The notes beneath the pieces were generated by a model. The model searched no databases. It was not told the DNA's origin and saw only the letters and a program-made list of their open reading frames with translations. Positions 52,674-61,344 of a stretch of DNA of 64,000 nucleotides are shown here, one piece after another. Origin of the DNA: Gluconacetobacter aggeris (lineage in GTDB: Bacteria; Pseudomonadota; Alphaproteobacteria; Acetobacterales; Acetobacteraceae). How positions within the stretch are numbered: the stretch's first letter is position 1; each line of letters starts with the position of its first letter. The stretch is from contig NZ_JABEQD010000008.1 in assembly GCF_014174395.1 (NCBI RefSeq), positions 124,001 through 188,000 of the forward strand, given 5' to 3'. Both the position numbers and the translations under genes were made by a program.

Positions 52674-52816
52674 ACTCGACGTCTCAAGGCGTCTGATATC
52701 ATTGGGCGCAGTGCATACATGTACTACTCGGCCCCAAGATTTGCTGCGAATAGTCATTTAACCGATTGCAACGCAATTCCGCTCACGGCGGATGGGATGA
52801 TTTGCGATGTGGAATA

Positions 52817-53314
52817 TTATCGATTTGCATTTATATCAATTTTTGACAAAATATTTTCGAATTTATGCATGTCAGATTTTATGTTCCGGAATATTTTTTG
52901 AAGTAATTGCGTGTTTTCATGAAGAAGACGCAAGGTTGTTTGCTCCCCTTTGGGCGTAAGGGCGACAAGAACCTGCCGTCGATCCTGCGGATCTTCGGCG
53001 ACTTCTACGTAAGCTTGAGCCAAAAGAGCCTCGACCAGACCAGAAACGGTGGCGCGACTGACCTTGAGCGCCTGGACGATCACGCGATGCGGGATTGGGC
53101 CATCCGCAGCCCATAGAATGACAAGGACTTGCCATCGCCCCGGCGTCAGTTCGTCCTTTTCCAGCCATCGCGTAAAGACGTTATCCAACCCCTGCACGAC
53201 GGAACGGAGAGCGAACATAAGCTCGATCGCCGACATGGCATCGGCGTTGAGGACCGTCGCCATTTTATGGCGGATTTCAGCCGACGCTACGTCTCTATCG
53301 CCAGGTGCCCGCAT
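52817..53314 (-). CDS. MarR-family transcriptional regulator
   Basis: A 165-residue MarR protein. LTPGRWQVLVILWAADGPIP, then VIVQALKVSRATVSGLVEAL (recognition helix) and VEVAEDPQDRRQVLVALTPK (wing with the D-x-R motif) are diagnostic. Start 53314 has AAGGGA a few bases upstream. It diverges from a DHA2-type MFS gene. A palindromic site (53329-53346) lies right at its 5' end, and nearly the same sequence stands before the propeller gene at 54905. It is thus likely to repress itself, the MFS gene and the 54905 operon, released by a phenolic or redox-active ligand. Confidence 0.9.
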   Translation of the reverse strand: MRAPGDRDVASAEIRHKMATVLNADAMSAIELMFALRSVVQGLDNVFTRWLEKDELTPGRWQVLVILWAADGPIPHRVIVQALKVSRATVSGLVEALLAQAYVEVAEDPQDRRQVLVALTPKGEQTTLRLLHENTQLLQKIFRNIKSDMHKFENILSKIDINANR

Positions 53315-53328
53315 TTTGTCCCTTGACT

Positions 53329-53346
53329 CTGTTAGGTGCCTTACAA
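53329..53346. promoter_or_regulatory. Candidate MarR operator, site 1
   Basis: CTGTTAGGTGCCTTACAA matches site 2 (54860-54877) at 16 of 18 positions and is an imperfect palindrome. It lies between the MarR and MFS starts. Its left arm GTTAGGT (53331-53337) is also mirrored by ACCTAAC (53367-53373), so a second half-site may be present. Confidence 0.6.
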
Positions 53347-53429
53347 ATAGTCCGTAGGCTATGTAGACCTAACGGGTAATCCGCCGATGGAAAAGCGTCT
53401 TGATATCTGTCGACCGACCAAGGGGATAA

Positions 53430-53462
53430 ATGCCTTTCCTGGCGAGCATGGATCATGAGTGA
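53430..53462 (+). CDS. Ten-residue leader peptide overlapping the MFS start
   Basis: ATG 53430 has a strong AAGGGG site seven bases upstream and encodes MPFLASMDHE. Its TGA (53460-53462) lies just inside the MFS gene (ATG 53455). The MFS ATG itself has only a weak ribosome site. Translational coupling through this leader is possible; it may also be chance. Confidence 0.3.
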   Translation: MPFLASMDHE

Positions 53463-54633
53463 GACGACCAATGTCGACAAGGGGACCTGGCGCCCCGCAG
53501 CCAATCCGTGGCTGATCGCGGTAACCGTCACATTGGCTGCGTTCATGGAGATTCTGGATGGCACCATCATCAATGTGGCACTCCCGCACATCTCCGGCGC
53601 GCTGGGCAGTTCCTACGACGACGCAACCTGGGCTCTTACCTCCTATCTGGTCGCGAACGGCATTGTGCTGACGATTTCGGCGTGGTTCGGCAAGCTTTTC
53701 GGCCGCAAACGATATTTCATGATTTGTATCATCATGTTCACAGTCTGCTCCTTCCTGTGTGGCCTGTCGACTTCCCTGCCGATGCTGATCGTCTTCCGCC
53801 TGATGCAGGGTTTCTTCGGCGGCGGGCTACAGCCAAACCAGCAATCCATCATTCTCGACACCTTTCCGCCGGACAAGCGCGGTGCCGCCTTCGGGTTGAC
53901 CGCGATCGCGACGATCATCGGCCCGATCATGGGGCCGTTGCTCGGCGGCTATCTCGTCGATAATTTCTCGTGGCGCTGGATTTTCTACGTCAACGTACCC
54001 TTCGGCATCCTGGCCACGATCGGTGTCGCACTGCTCGTGGAAGACCCGCCATGGGAGCGGCCGGCGCGCCAGCCCGTCGATATCATCGGGATCGCCCTGA
54101 TCTCGCTGGGTCTCGGCGGACTGGAGATCATGTGCGATCGCGGCGAGGATGACGACTGGTTCGCCTCGCCCTTCGTCACCACAATGGCCGTCTGCGGGGT
54201 TGCCGGGACGATCGGGGCCGTTCTCTGGCTCCGAAAGGCTCGGCATCCCCTGGTCAATCTCGACATCTTCAAGGATCGGGCACGCAACTATGTCGGCTCA
54301 CTGTCCATCTCCCTGGCCACGGCGACCATCATACAGACGCAGCAAAGGCAACAAGCCGCTCTCGTGGACAGAATGTCGCCCTTCAGGCCGGAATATCAGC
54401 ACTATCTGGCCACAGCGAAACAGGCCGCGCTCGATGTCGGCATGCCATCCGCGCTAGCAACTCGATATGCGCTCTACCGGTTTTATCGGACATTCACGAC
54501 CCAGGTCTCGATTCTCGCCTATAACGAGGTCTTCATGCTGATCGGGCTTCTGGCCTTTTGCATCGTTCCACTCTGCTTCCTCCTGTCGCCAGATCGAAAC
54601 CGTCCGGACAGTCGCCCTTCGGCCACTCACTGA
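53455..54633 (+). pseudogene. EmrB/DHA2-type MFS exporter with large internal deletion
   Basis: 392 codons against about 510 in the DHA2/EmrB family. The N-terminal part is normal: AAFMEILDGTIINVALPHIS, RLMQGFFGGGLQPNQQSIIL, then FSWRWIFYVNVPFG (motif C region), to the loop FKDRARNYV. There, near 54295, it jumps in frame to GSLSISLATATIIQTQQRQQ and the C-terminal periplasmic tail and last helix. About 110 residues, helices 8-13, are missing. It would be a broken multidrug exporter that still makes a stable frame. It faces MarR, as intact EmrB genes often do. Confidence 0.72.
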
Positions 54634-54859
54634 CGACCGATACAGACGGTACCGCGGTGAACGAACTGCTCAATGGTCCTCCCTCGCGATCACACAGAAA
54701 ATCACCGCGCAAAAAGCGGCATCCACATTTCACCAACATCCGGCCGGTCGGCACCTGATGCAGATAGAATTCGAACGATCGCATATATAACTATAAAATT
54801 CCAAAATATCGTCCGCTACACCTCGGGCACCTTGAAAAAATATGAGTCGCACGCCATTA

Positions 54860-54877
54860 TTGTTAGGCGCCTTACAA
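54860..54877. promoter_or_regulatory. Candidate MarR operator, site 2
   Basis: TTGTTAGGCGCCTTACAA is a near-perfect 18-bp palindrome with one mismatched pair, 27 bp before the propeller ATG. It is almost identical to the site beside the MarR gene. The remaining gap 54634-54859 shows no gene. Confidence 0.65.
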
Positions 54878-54904
54878 GTTTGGTGCGCCTGTAGGAGAAC
54901 GAGC

Positions 54905-55897
54905 ATGACACGTTCCATTCCAGCGAAGATCACGTCCATCGCGGAATTTCCGATGCACACCATGCCGGAAAATCTGGTTGTCCGCGCCGACGGATCCATA
55001 TTGGTCGTCGCATCGCCCCAGAGGGAAGTGTGGTACGTACCCGTCCCGACTGGTGATCTGCCAGTCAAACCCATCCTGCTCCATACCTTCGCCGAGAAGC
55101 AGCTGGCCCAAAGCTTCGTCGAGGCGGCGCCCGACATCTTCTACGTCTTCACCTACGGCGACGCCGTCCTGCATCGCTTTGACCTGCGCGGCTGGACACC
55201 GGGCGAGCCGGTGAGCCCGACGAAGGTTCTCCAGTTCGAGCCCCCCGCCGGTCCGAACGGCTCCTGTCTGCTGGCCCCAGGGGTGATGCTTGTCGCCGAC
55301 TGCGTCGAAGGCCTGATCTGGCGCATTGATCTGACGGATGGCGGCGCCGGTGCCACGGCCCGGGTGTGGCTGAAGCATGACACGATGAGCGCGGGCGGCG
55401 GGCATCCCCCGGTGAAATTCTCGGACACCCAGCAGGTTCCGTTTCCTGGCATCAATGGTCTGCGCTACGGGCCGAAGACCCGGCACGTGTATTACACGAC
55501 ATCGTCGCTGAGCCTCTTCATGCGCGTAGCCGTCGATCAACAGACGCTTGAGCCTGCTGGAGAACCCGAGCATCTGGCGGATATCGAAAATGTCGATGAT
55601 CTATGCCTTGATGAAAATCTGGGCGTCGCCTACATTACCCGGCATCCGGACCACATGATCGCCCGCGCGTCGCTTGAACCCGGTTCCTCGGGCCCGATAT
55701 CGGCAGCCGGCGACCCGTTTACCGATGCGTTGATCGGCCCGACAAGCATCGACTGGGGCCATGGACCCAACGATTACGGGCGTGTCGCGTACGTTCCGAC
55801 CGACGGTGGTGTAATCAAACTCCCGCCGGACAAGCGTCTCCGCCCCGCCAGACTGATACGTATTGAATTCGATATAGATGCCGACACATCACACTGA
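54905..55897 (+). CDS. SMP-30/gluconolactonase-like beta-propeller protein
   Basis: A 330-residue protein without a signal peptide. Repeated blade motifs include ENLVVRADGSILVVASPQRE, GSCLLAPGVMLVADCVEGLI, INGLRYGPKTRHVYYTTSSL, and DDLCLDENLGVAYITRHPDH. The pattern fits SMP-30/gluconolactonase and related six-bladed propellers, which hydrolyse lactones with a divalent metal, but exact ligands cannot be fixed. AGGAGA precedes the ATG at 54905. It lies under the second MarR-type operator and precedes a CMD-family gene by 58 bp, so both are probably induced together. Confidence 0.75.
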   Translation: MTRSIPAKITSIAEFPMHTMPENLVVRADGSILVVASPQREVWYVPVPTGDLPVKPILLHTFAEKQLAQSFVEAAPDIFYVFTYGDAVLHRFDLRGWTPGEPVSPTKVLQFEPPAGPNGSCLLAPGVMLVADCVEGLIWRIDLTDGGAGATARVWLKHDTMSAGGGHPPVKFSDTQQVPFPGINGLRYGPKTRHVYYTTSSLSLFMRVAVDQQTLEPAGEPEHLADIENVDDLCLDENLGVAYITRHPDHMIARASLEPGSSGPISAAGDPFTDALIGPTSIDWGHGPNDYGRVAYVPTDGGVIKLPPDKRLRPARLIRIEFDIDADTSH

Positions 55898-55955
55898 CGG
55901 TCGATCAGATCATGCGGACGCATGTGAACACGAACCCGAAGCAGGAACAGCCACG

Positions 55956-56564
55956 ATGACCAAATCGGAACAGGGCCTGGGTGGGCGGCTACCGCTCCCC
56001 GAGACGGCGACCCTGAACAGCGCGCAACGCGCGCTTTACGACTCCTTGCAGAAAAGTTGGGTGGTATTCGCCGATAAGATAGGGGTCAAGGCGACGACCG
56101 AAGACGGCCGCCTGATCGGCCCGTTCAATTTCTTCCTTCTGCACCCCGAGGTGACAAAGACGCTATGGGATTTCCAGAGCACCGAAGAGAGCAACACGAC
56201 ACTTCCAAAGCGCGTCCGTGAAGTGGTGATTATTACAGTGGGCGCGGTCTGGGGAGCCGACTACGAGCTATATGCCCGTGGCCATGTGGCGCGCGAGGCG
56301 GGCCTGTCCCAGGAAGCGCTTGCCACCATTGCAGCGGGTGGCATTCCCGAAGATCTGAGCGACGACGAAAAGATCGCCGCGCGTCTCGCGCGCAACCTCC
56401 TGACCGGACACCGCGTCGAGGACAAACTGTATCACGAGGCCGAACAGGCTTTCGGCAGGACAGGACTGTTCGATATCGTCGCCGTGATGGGTGTGTACCA
56501 GACGGTATGCGCGGGACTTGCATTATTCGAGGTCCCCGCGCCTAGCACTGCCGCGGCAGATTAG
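55956..56564 (+). CDS. Carboxymuconolactone decarboxylase-family protein
   Basis: A 202-residue helical protein. LPKRVREVVIITVGAVWGAD then YELYARGHVAREAGLSQEAL is the CMD core with the E...H pair. The C-x-x-C of AhpD is absent (WGADYELYARGH), so this belongs to the decarboxylase/unknown subgroup rather than the peroxidases. DEKIAARLARNLLTGHRVED completes the domain. With the propeller gene it could process a lactone, as in muconolactone-type ring cleavage pathways. ATG 55956 is 58 bp after the propeller stop. Confidence 0.8.
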   Translation: MTKSEQGLGGRLPLPETATLNSAQRALYDSLQKSWVVFADKIGVKATTEDGRLIGPFNFFLLHPEVTKTLWDFQSTEESNTTLPKRVREVVIITVGAVWGADYELYARGHVAREAGLSQEALATIAAGGIPEDLSDDEKIAARLARNLLTGHRVEDKLYHEAEQAFGRTGLFDIVAVMGVYQTVCAGLALFEVPAPSTAAAD

Positions 56565-56732
56565 GAGACTTGTGCGCAGGTGATGGACGGCGCAGCTGAT
56601 TGATGATTCTCTTGAGCTCGGTCCAGGCGTTGGAGATGGTGATGTCGCACCGGTCGATTGGTCAGGACTATCTTGAATTCTCCCGCATGGATCGTGGGCC
56701 GTCATCGCTGGACCAAATCGCGGCCTTGCTCG

Positions 56733-56880
56733 ACTGGTAGCCCATATGCTCAATCAAGGACCGGAAAGCGATGCCGCGCTCCCGAAAATCCGCGATAATA
56801 TCGAGATGATACGGCGGGGAGTGCCCCAGACGGTCGAGTTTCCAGACCACCAGCGTATCCCCTCCTTGAAGCCGGGTGCG
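56733..56880 (-). pseudogene. Serine recombinase (resolvase/invertase) fragment
   Basis: The minus strand encodes RLQGGDTLVVWKLDRLGHSP then LDIIADFRERGIAFRSLIEH, the mid-part of the catalytic domain of Tn3-type resolvases and invertases (normally GDTLVVWKLDRLGRS...RGI.FRSLTE). Neither the catalytic serine region nor the DNA-binding end is present. It is evidence of an old transposon here. Confidence 0.75.
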
Positions 56881-56935
56881 GTTCCCGTTATTTAACTCCA
56901 ACCGGGACGGACGGGACCAGTCGTCGCGTGACCCG

Positions 56936-57214
56936 TTAGCGTATATCCGTGCCCATTCTATGTGATGCCCCCATGTTGTCGCGAAGGACGCCATGCTCGT
57001 TGCTGTCGATGTCGATGTCGATGTCGACGACGGTCGCCAAGATCTTGTGCGACTTGCGCGGCCAGTCTTCATCGTCGAGTTCGACGTTGTCGATCTTGGT
57101 GCGGCCGATGATCTCTTCCTGACGCGGCGGCGGAACCTTTGCCCAAGCATCGAAATCGTGAAGATACCTCTGAACGACGACATAACTGCCGCCGACGCAC
57201 CAACAAATGTGCAA
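56936..57214 (-). pseudogene. DyP-type peroxidase fragment
   Basis: GGSYVVVQRYLHDFDAWAKV, then EEIIGRTKIDNVELDDEDWP and NEHGVLRDNMGAS, is a segment of a dye-decolourising peroxidase. In the full protein GSYVVVQ...EE.IGRTK...ELDD...DNM lies between the distal GxxDG motif and the proximal histidine region. Both are missing. It is joined to the resolvase fragment on the same strand. Nothing else is recognisable in 56565-57311. Confidence 0.72.
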
Positions 57215-57311
57215 AGCGCAGGCATTTATCTCGAATTGGAAGCGCGCGTCGCGGCTACCTGGCGATCGGCGTAACCCGTGTGATCGTAATCTCGGAAGCG
57301 CCGCCTGCCCA

Positions 57312-58214
57312 TCAAGTCAACGCAAGCCGGGTTCGAATGTCGTTCAACAGCCATGCACCTGCCCGACCGAGCGGCCGCTGGCGCATATGTGCGGCGTATA
57401 TCGTCAGCGGTCCATAGGCTTGTGCTGGATCATCCTGAATCGCGAGGCGAACGAGTCGTCCTCCGGCCAGCAACGGCGCTGCAAGGTCCTCCGGCAAGCG
57501 GCACCATCCGAGGCCCGCCAGTAGAAAATCGAGCCTGCGCCCGAGTTCGACAAATCGCCACACTTTCGTTCCCATAACACCATAGCTCGGGCCGTCCGGC
57601 GCAGACGGGTCGGACAAGACGAGCTGGACATGCGATTCCAGGTCTGCCGTTGTCGCAGCTCGATCAAGCAGCGCCAGTGCATGATCGGGAGCGACGACCG
57701 GGATCAGGTCAACACCAAGCAAAGGGTGGGCAGAGACATCTTCGGGCGGAGCCGGAAGCAGGAGGCAGAGAGCCAGCGCGGCCTCACCGCGGCGTAGCCG
57801 CCGTTCGGCGCCACCTAGCCCCTCGGTCGAAAAGCTCACCGGAAGATGGGGAAAGGCCGCACGCAATGCGCGCAAGCTGTCGATGAAGGCGGCCGTCGGC
57901 ACCAGGGGATCGATGGCGACCGCCAACTCGGGTTCGATCCCTTCACGGATGCCGGCAGCCAACGCCTGGAAGCGGGCGGCGCCTGAAAGGACGACCTTCG
58001 CCTGATCGACCAGCGCGCGGCCGACATCGGTCAGGAGCGGACGATGGGGGGTCCGGTCGAACAAGGTCACGCCCTGCACGTCTTCGAGCGTCGCAACCGC
58101 CTGGCTGATGGCCGATTGAGCGCGACCGAGCTTACGGCCGGCGGCCGAGAAACTGCCCGTTTCGGCGATCGTCACCAGCACGCGAAGCTGGTCCAGCGTC
58201 AAATTGCCAATCAT
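57312..58214 (-). CDS. LysR-type transcriptional regulator
   Basis: A 300-residue LTTR: LTLDQLRVLVTIAETGSFSA, AGRKLGRAQSAISQAVATLE and GVTLFDRTPHRPLLTDVGRA make the winged helix. A normal effector domain follows (ELAVAIDPLVPTAAFIDSLR). It diverges from the extradiol-dioxygenase-like gene across 76 bp that contain a GATAAA/TTTATC inverted repeat. It probably controls the dioxygenase-azoreductase operon. Orthologous gene arrangements commonly pair a LysR regulator with these two enzymes. Confidence 0.9.
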   Translation of the reverse strand: MIGNLTLDQLRVLVTIAETGSFSAAGRKLGRAQSAISQAVATLEDVQGVTLFDRTPHRPLLTDVGRALVDQAKVVLSGAARFQALAAGIREGIEPELAVAIDPLVPTAAFIDSLRALRAAFPHLPVSFSTEGLGGAERRLRRGEAALALCLLLPAPPEDVSAHPLLGVDLIPVVAPDHALALLDRAATTADLESHVQLVLSDPSAPDGPSYGVMGTKVWRFVELGRRLDFLLAGLGWCRLPEDLAAPLLAGGRLVRLAIQDDPAQAYGPLTIYAAHMRQRPLGRAGAWLLNDIRTRLALT

Positions 58215-58228
58215 CCATCACCCCAGCC

Positions 58229-58252
58229 GATAAAGACGATCGGTTTTTTATC
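58229..58252. promoter_or_regulatory. Inverted repeat GATAAA-N12-TTTATC, candidate LysR site
   Basis: Perfect 6-bp arms (58229-58234 and 58247-58252) lie between the divergent LysR and dioxygenase starts. Location and symmetry suit a LysR binding site. Confidence 0.4.
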
Positions 58253-58290
58253 TCTCCCGCAAATAGGATCAAGAGGCTAAATGGTTGGTT

Positions 58291-59082
58291 ATGCAACCGA
58301 CCTTCTTCATCAACCACGGCGGCGGCCCCTGCTTCTTCCTCGAGCCGGGACCGATGCGCGCTGCGTGGCACGACCTCGAAGCTTATCTCCACGATTTCAC
58401 GGAGACGCTCACGGAGCGGCCGCGTGCCATCCTCATCGTGTCAGGGCACTGGGAGGAGGCGGTTCCGACCGTCAATGCCGGCGCACATCCACCGCTGCTC
58501 TTCGACTATAGCGGCTTCCCCGACTACACCTACAGGCTGACCTGGCCCGCGCCGGGCGAGCCCGCAATGGCGACCCGCGTTCGTGACCTGCTCTCGGCCG
58601 CAGGCATCTCGAGCAACAGCGAGCTGGCGCGCGGATGGGACCACGGCGTCTTCGTGCCGCTGAAGGTGATGTATCCGGAAGCCAACATTCCGCTGGTGCA
58701 GCTCTCGCTTCAACGCGGCCTCGATCCCGCCGCGCATCTCGCGATCGGACGCGCGCTCAAGCCGTTGCGCGATGAAGGGGTGCTGATACTCGGCAGCGGG
58801 CAAAGCTATCACAACATGCGCGGCTTCTTCGGGCGTGGCACGGTCGACCCCAAGGCAGAGGCGTTCGACGCGTGGCTGCGCGCGGCGATGGTTGATCACG
58901 GCACTCGCGACGATGCGCTCGTCCGCTGGGAAGACGCCCCCAGCGCACGCGACGCGCAACCGCACGAGGATCACCTGCTGCCGCTCATGGTCGTGGCAGG
59001 CGCCGCGTCCGGTGAGCCCGGCGCCATTCACTTCCATGGTCACGCTCTCGGCAAGCCAATCTCCGGCTTCCGTTTCGGCTGA
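58291..59082 (+). CDS. DODA-type class III extradiol dioxygenase-like protein
   Basis: A 263-residue YgiD/DODA-family protein. FFINHGGGPCFFLE, ILIVSGHWEE, WDHGVFVPLKVMYPEANIPL and GSGQSYHNMRGF hold the conserved histidines and the catalytic region of class III (LigB-type) enzymes, and IHFHGHALG ends the fold. Members open catechol rings such as that of DOPA. ATG 58291 is used; TTG 58285 is an alternative. The azoreductase gene begins 24 bp after it. Together with LysR this is a small aromatic/quinone response unit. Confidence 0.88.
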   Translation: MQPTFFINHGGGPCFFLEPGPMRAAWHDLEAYLHDFTETLTERPRAILIVSGHWEEAVPTVNAGAHPPLLFDYSGFPDYTYRLTWPAPGEPAMATRVRDLLSAAGISSNSELARGWDHGVFVPLKVMYPEANIPLVQLSLQRGLDPAAHLAIGRALKPLRDEGVLILGSGQSYHNMRGFFGRGTVDPKAEAFDAWLRAAMVDHGTRDDALVRWEDAPSARDAQPHEDHLLPLMVVAGAASGEPGAIHFHGHALGKPISGFRFG

Positions 59083-59106
59083 CCCCATTCCAAAGGAGAA
59101 CAATGC

Positions 59107-59721
59107 ATGCCCAAGCTTCTCGTCGTCGAAACCAGCCCGCGCGGGGACTATTCGATCTCGCGCAACCTCACCCGTCGCTTCGTTGCCGCGTGGCAGGCGG
59201 AGCACCCGGAGGGCACGGTCGTCGAGCGCGACCTGATGGAGACCGACCTGCCGTTCGTGAATGCGCCGTGGCTCCAGGCTTACTTCACGTCGCCGGAGCA
59301 GCACTCGGCCGAGATGAAGGATGTGCTACGCCTATCCGACGCGCTCGTAGCGGAGCTTTTGGCGGCCGACCATCTCGTGATCGCCACGCCGGTCTACAAC
59401 TACAACGTACCTGCCGCACTGAAGGCATGGGTGGATCACATAGTACGCAAAGGGCTGACGCTGGGGATGGACGGTAGCGGCCTTGTGAAAGGCAAAAAGG
59501 CCACCGTGCTGCTCGCTTCCGGCGGCGTCTATACCGAGGGATCGCCGATCCGTAACCGCGATATCGCCACCCAGTATCTGCGGTTGATCCTGGGGGTGAT
59601 CGGCATCACCGACGTGACCTTCATCGCGGCCGGGGGCGCAAAAGCGGTCGATCTGGGCGAGGCGACAATGGACGGGTTCCTGAACAAGTTTCAGGGCGAG
59701 ATTGCGGCTGAGGTCGTCTGA
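59107..59721 (+). CDS. azoR: FMN-dependent NADH:quinone/azo reductase
   Basis: A 204-residue flavodoxin-fold oxidoreductase of the AzoR/NQO group. [20 protein letters not shown] binds the FMN phosphate, [20 protein letters not shown] is the classic P-x-Y-N motif, and [13 protein letters not shown] lies over the flavin. It reduces quinones and azo compounds by two electrons, preventing redox cycling. AAGGAGAA precedes it. It is the second gene after the ring-cleaving dioxygenase and ends just before repeat copy 2. LysR (57312) probably regulates it. Confidence 0.88.
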   Translation: MPKLLVVETSPRGDYSISRNLTRRFVAAWQAEHPEGTVVERDLMETDLPFVNAPWLQAYFTSPEQHSAEMKDVLRLSDALVAELLAADHLVIATPVYNYNVPAALKAWVDHIVRKGLTLGMDGSGLVKGKKATVLLASGGVYTEGSPIRNRDIATQYLRLILGVIGITDVTFIAAGGAKAVDLGEATMDGFLNKFQGEIAAEVV

Positions 59722-59834
59722 TCAATTCCGTGTGGGCAGGAGCGGCTTCGGTTGAGAGGCCGCTCACCTCCGTCGAGCTCCTCCGCAGCCGTCATCACGA
59801 TGCTGGTGACGGTGGGTTTCGCGACGCGGGCTTT

Positions 59835-60029
59835 TCAGATGCCTCTCCCAACCGAAAGCTCTGCACCCAAGCGCTGGTACGACCTAGTTTCGACTCGACC
59901 AAGCATGTTGGCAGAAGAGCGGCAACACGAGTCCTGACGCCGAAAGGCCCGAAAGGCGTGCCGCCTCGCGAAAGCCCCCGTCCGCGCGACGGCGACGAAG
60001 GCTGAGAGGTCATCGAGTTCCTGCGGCAT
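59835..60029 (-). pseudogene. LysR N-terminal remnant in repeat copy 2
   Basis: MPQELDDLSAFVAVARTG copies the LysR start at 52535. One base missing from the CGCCC run then throws the frame (AFARRHAFRAFRRQDS). Beyond the repeat, another frame reads ANMLGRVETRSYQRLGAELS, which may be a different LysR relic. No functional regulator can be made. Confidence 0.75.
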
Positions 60030-60167
60030 TGTGCGGTTTTCCGTACGACCTGTTCCGAATCAACCAGCTTATCGATCATTCCTGCGGCGTCCATGTTCGA
60101 CGCACATTCTTTGCAGGAGAAACCGATGATCGACCTTGCCAGCGCAGGCACCTTCCAACTCGGCGAC
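59929..60167. repeat. 240-bp direct repeat, copy 2 (LysR remnant/pdxI junction)
   Basis: Same sequence as 52434-52673 with about six substitutions and one deletion. The pdxI side continues into an intact gene here, whereas the LysR side is broken, the mirror of copy 1. The two copies bracket 7.3 kb. Confidence 0.9.
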
Positions 60168-61013
60168 CGCGTCGTGAACCGCATGGGCTATGGCGCGATG
60201 CAACTTGCCGGCCCCGGCGTGTTCGGGCCGCCACGGGACCGCCAGGCCGCCATTGCCGTGCTGCACGCCGCCATGGACGCCGGCGTCAATCATATCGACA
60301 CCAGCGATCTCTACGGTCCGCACGTGACCAACCAGGTCATCCGCGAGGCGCTTCATCCTTATGCCGATGACCTCGTGATCGTCACCAAGGTCGGTGCGGT
60401 ACGCGGCGCGGATGCTTCGTGGCTGCCGGCCCAGAGCGCAGACGACCTGACCCGGGCCGTGCATGACAATCTGCGCAACCTGGGGCTCGATCGGCTCGAT
60501 GTGGTCAATCTGCGGCTGATGGGTGACATCCACGCCCCGAGCGAAGGCTCGCTGGAAGCTCCCTTCTCGGCGCTGGCCAAGCTGCGCGAGCAGGGCCTGA
60601 TCCGTCACCTCGGCCTCAGCAATGCGACCGCCGCGCAAATCGCCGAAGCACAAGCCATCGCACCGGTCGTTTGCGTGCAGAACCAGTATAACCTCGTCCA
60701 CAGGGACGATGACGCGCTGCTCGACGCCCTGGCCACGCAGGGCATCGCCTATGTGCCGTTCTTCCCGCTAGGCGGCTTCAACCCGATCCAGTCCAATACC
60801 TTGTCCGCAATCGCGCTCGATATCGGGGCGAGTCCGATGCAGGTGGCACTCGCCTGGCTCCTGACCCGGTCGCCCAACCTGCTCCTCATCCCGGGCACGT
60901 CCGGTACGGCACACCTGACGGAAAATCTGGCCGCGGCGACACTGGCACTACCGCTCGAGGTCAAGGCACGGCTTGATGCGATCGCTGTCGTTCAGCCGGC
61001 GGGCGACCGTTGA
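60126..61013 (+). CDS. pdxI: NADPH-dependent aldo/keto reductase, PdxI (YdbC)-like pyridoxal reductase
   Basis: A 295-residue aldo/keto reductase. VVNRMGYGAMQLAGPGVFGP, GVNHIDTSDLYGPHVTNQVI, LVIVTKVGAVRGADASWLP, RLDVVNLRLMGD, VPFFPLGGFNPIQS and SPNLLLIPGTSGTAHLTENL closely follow my memory of E. coli YdbC/PdxI, which reduces pyridoxal to pyridoxine. The catalytic tyrosine (DLYG) and lysine (TKVG) are present. AGGAG precedes the ATG at 60126. The gene is the intact partner of repeat copy 2; its original divergent LysR regulator is probably the one at 51615. Confidence 0.9.
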   Translation: MIDLASAGTFQLGDRVVNRMGYGAMQLAGPGVFGPPRDRQAAIAVLHAAMDAGVNHIDTSDLYGPHVTNQVIREALHPYADDLVIVTKVGAVRGADASWLPAQSADDLTRAVHDNLRNLGLDRLDVVNLRLMGDIHAPSEGSLEAPFSALAKLREQGLIRHLGLSNATAAQIAEAQAIAPVVCVQNQYNLVHRDDDALLDALATQGIAYVPFFPLGGFNPIQSNTLSAIALDIGASPMQVALAWLLTRSPNLLLIPGTSGTAHLTENLAAATLALPLEVKARLDAIAVVQPAGDR

Positions 61014-61344
61014 CGTTCGTCGGATGCCGCGCCAGATATTCTCGCGGCGTTACCGCAACGTTCGAAGCTGTCCCCTCGTCCCGCCCGGTGCGACATTGCC
61101 CCAGGTGATCGGTATTCGCCTGAGATACGCAGGCGGATATCACCGAGCCATGAAGGAGGCGGGAATGATTACGCGATTACCGTGCCTTGTCATTGCCGCG
61201 ACGTCGCGATGTTCGATGCCGGCACGATCCTGCGTGCGTATCGCTCCAGGTGACCGCGCTCCCGGCCATGTGGGCACCCTCTCGATTTTTTCGAAAGAGC
61301 ATGTTCATCTTACATAATGACCACAGGATGACAGAAAGATCGGC
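61014..61344. other. Intergenic region, no gene supported
   Basis: Nothing convincing in 331 bp. On the minus strand VAVTPREYLARHP (around 61020-61060) faintly resembles the end of an AraC-type helix-turn-helix domain, too short to call. The region ends with an A/T-rich stretch just before the protease gene. Confidence 0.4.

Noticed and set aside
52674-52816. RRLKASDIIGRSAYMYYSAP as a possible PRC-barrel start
   Set aside because: Only a dozen residues of vague similarity, then A/T-rich non-coding-like DNA.
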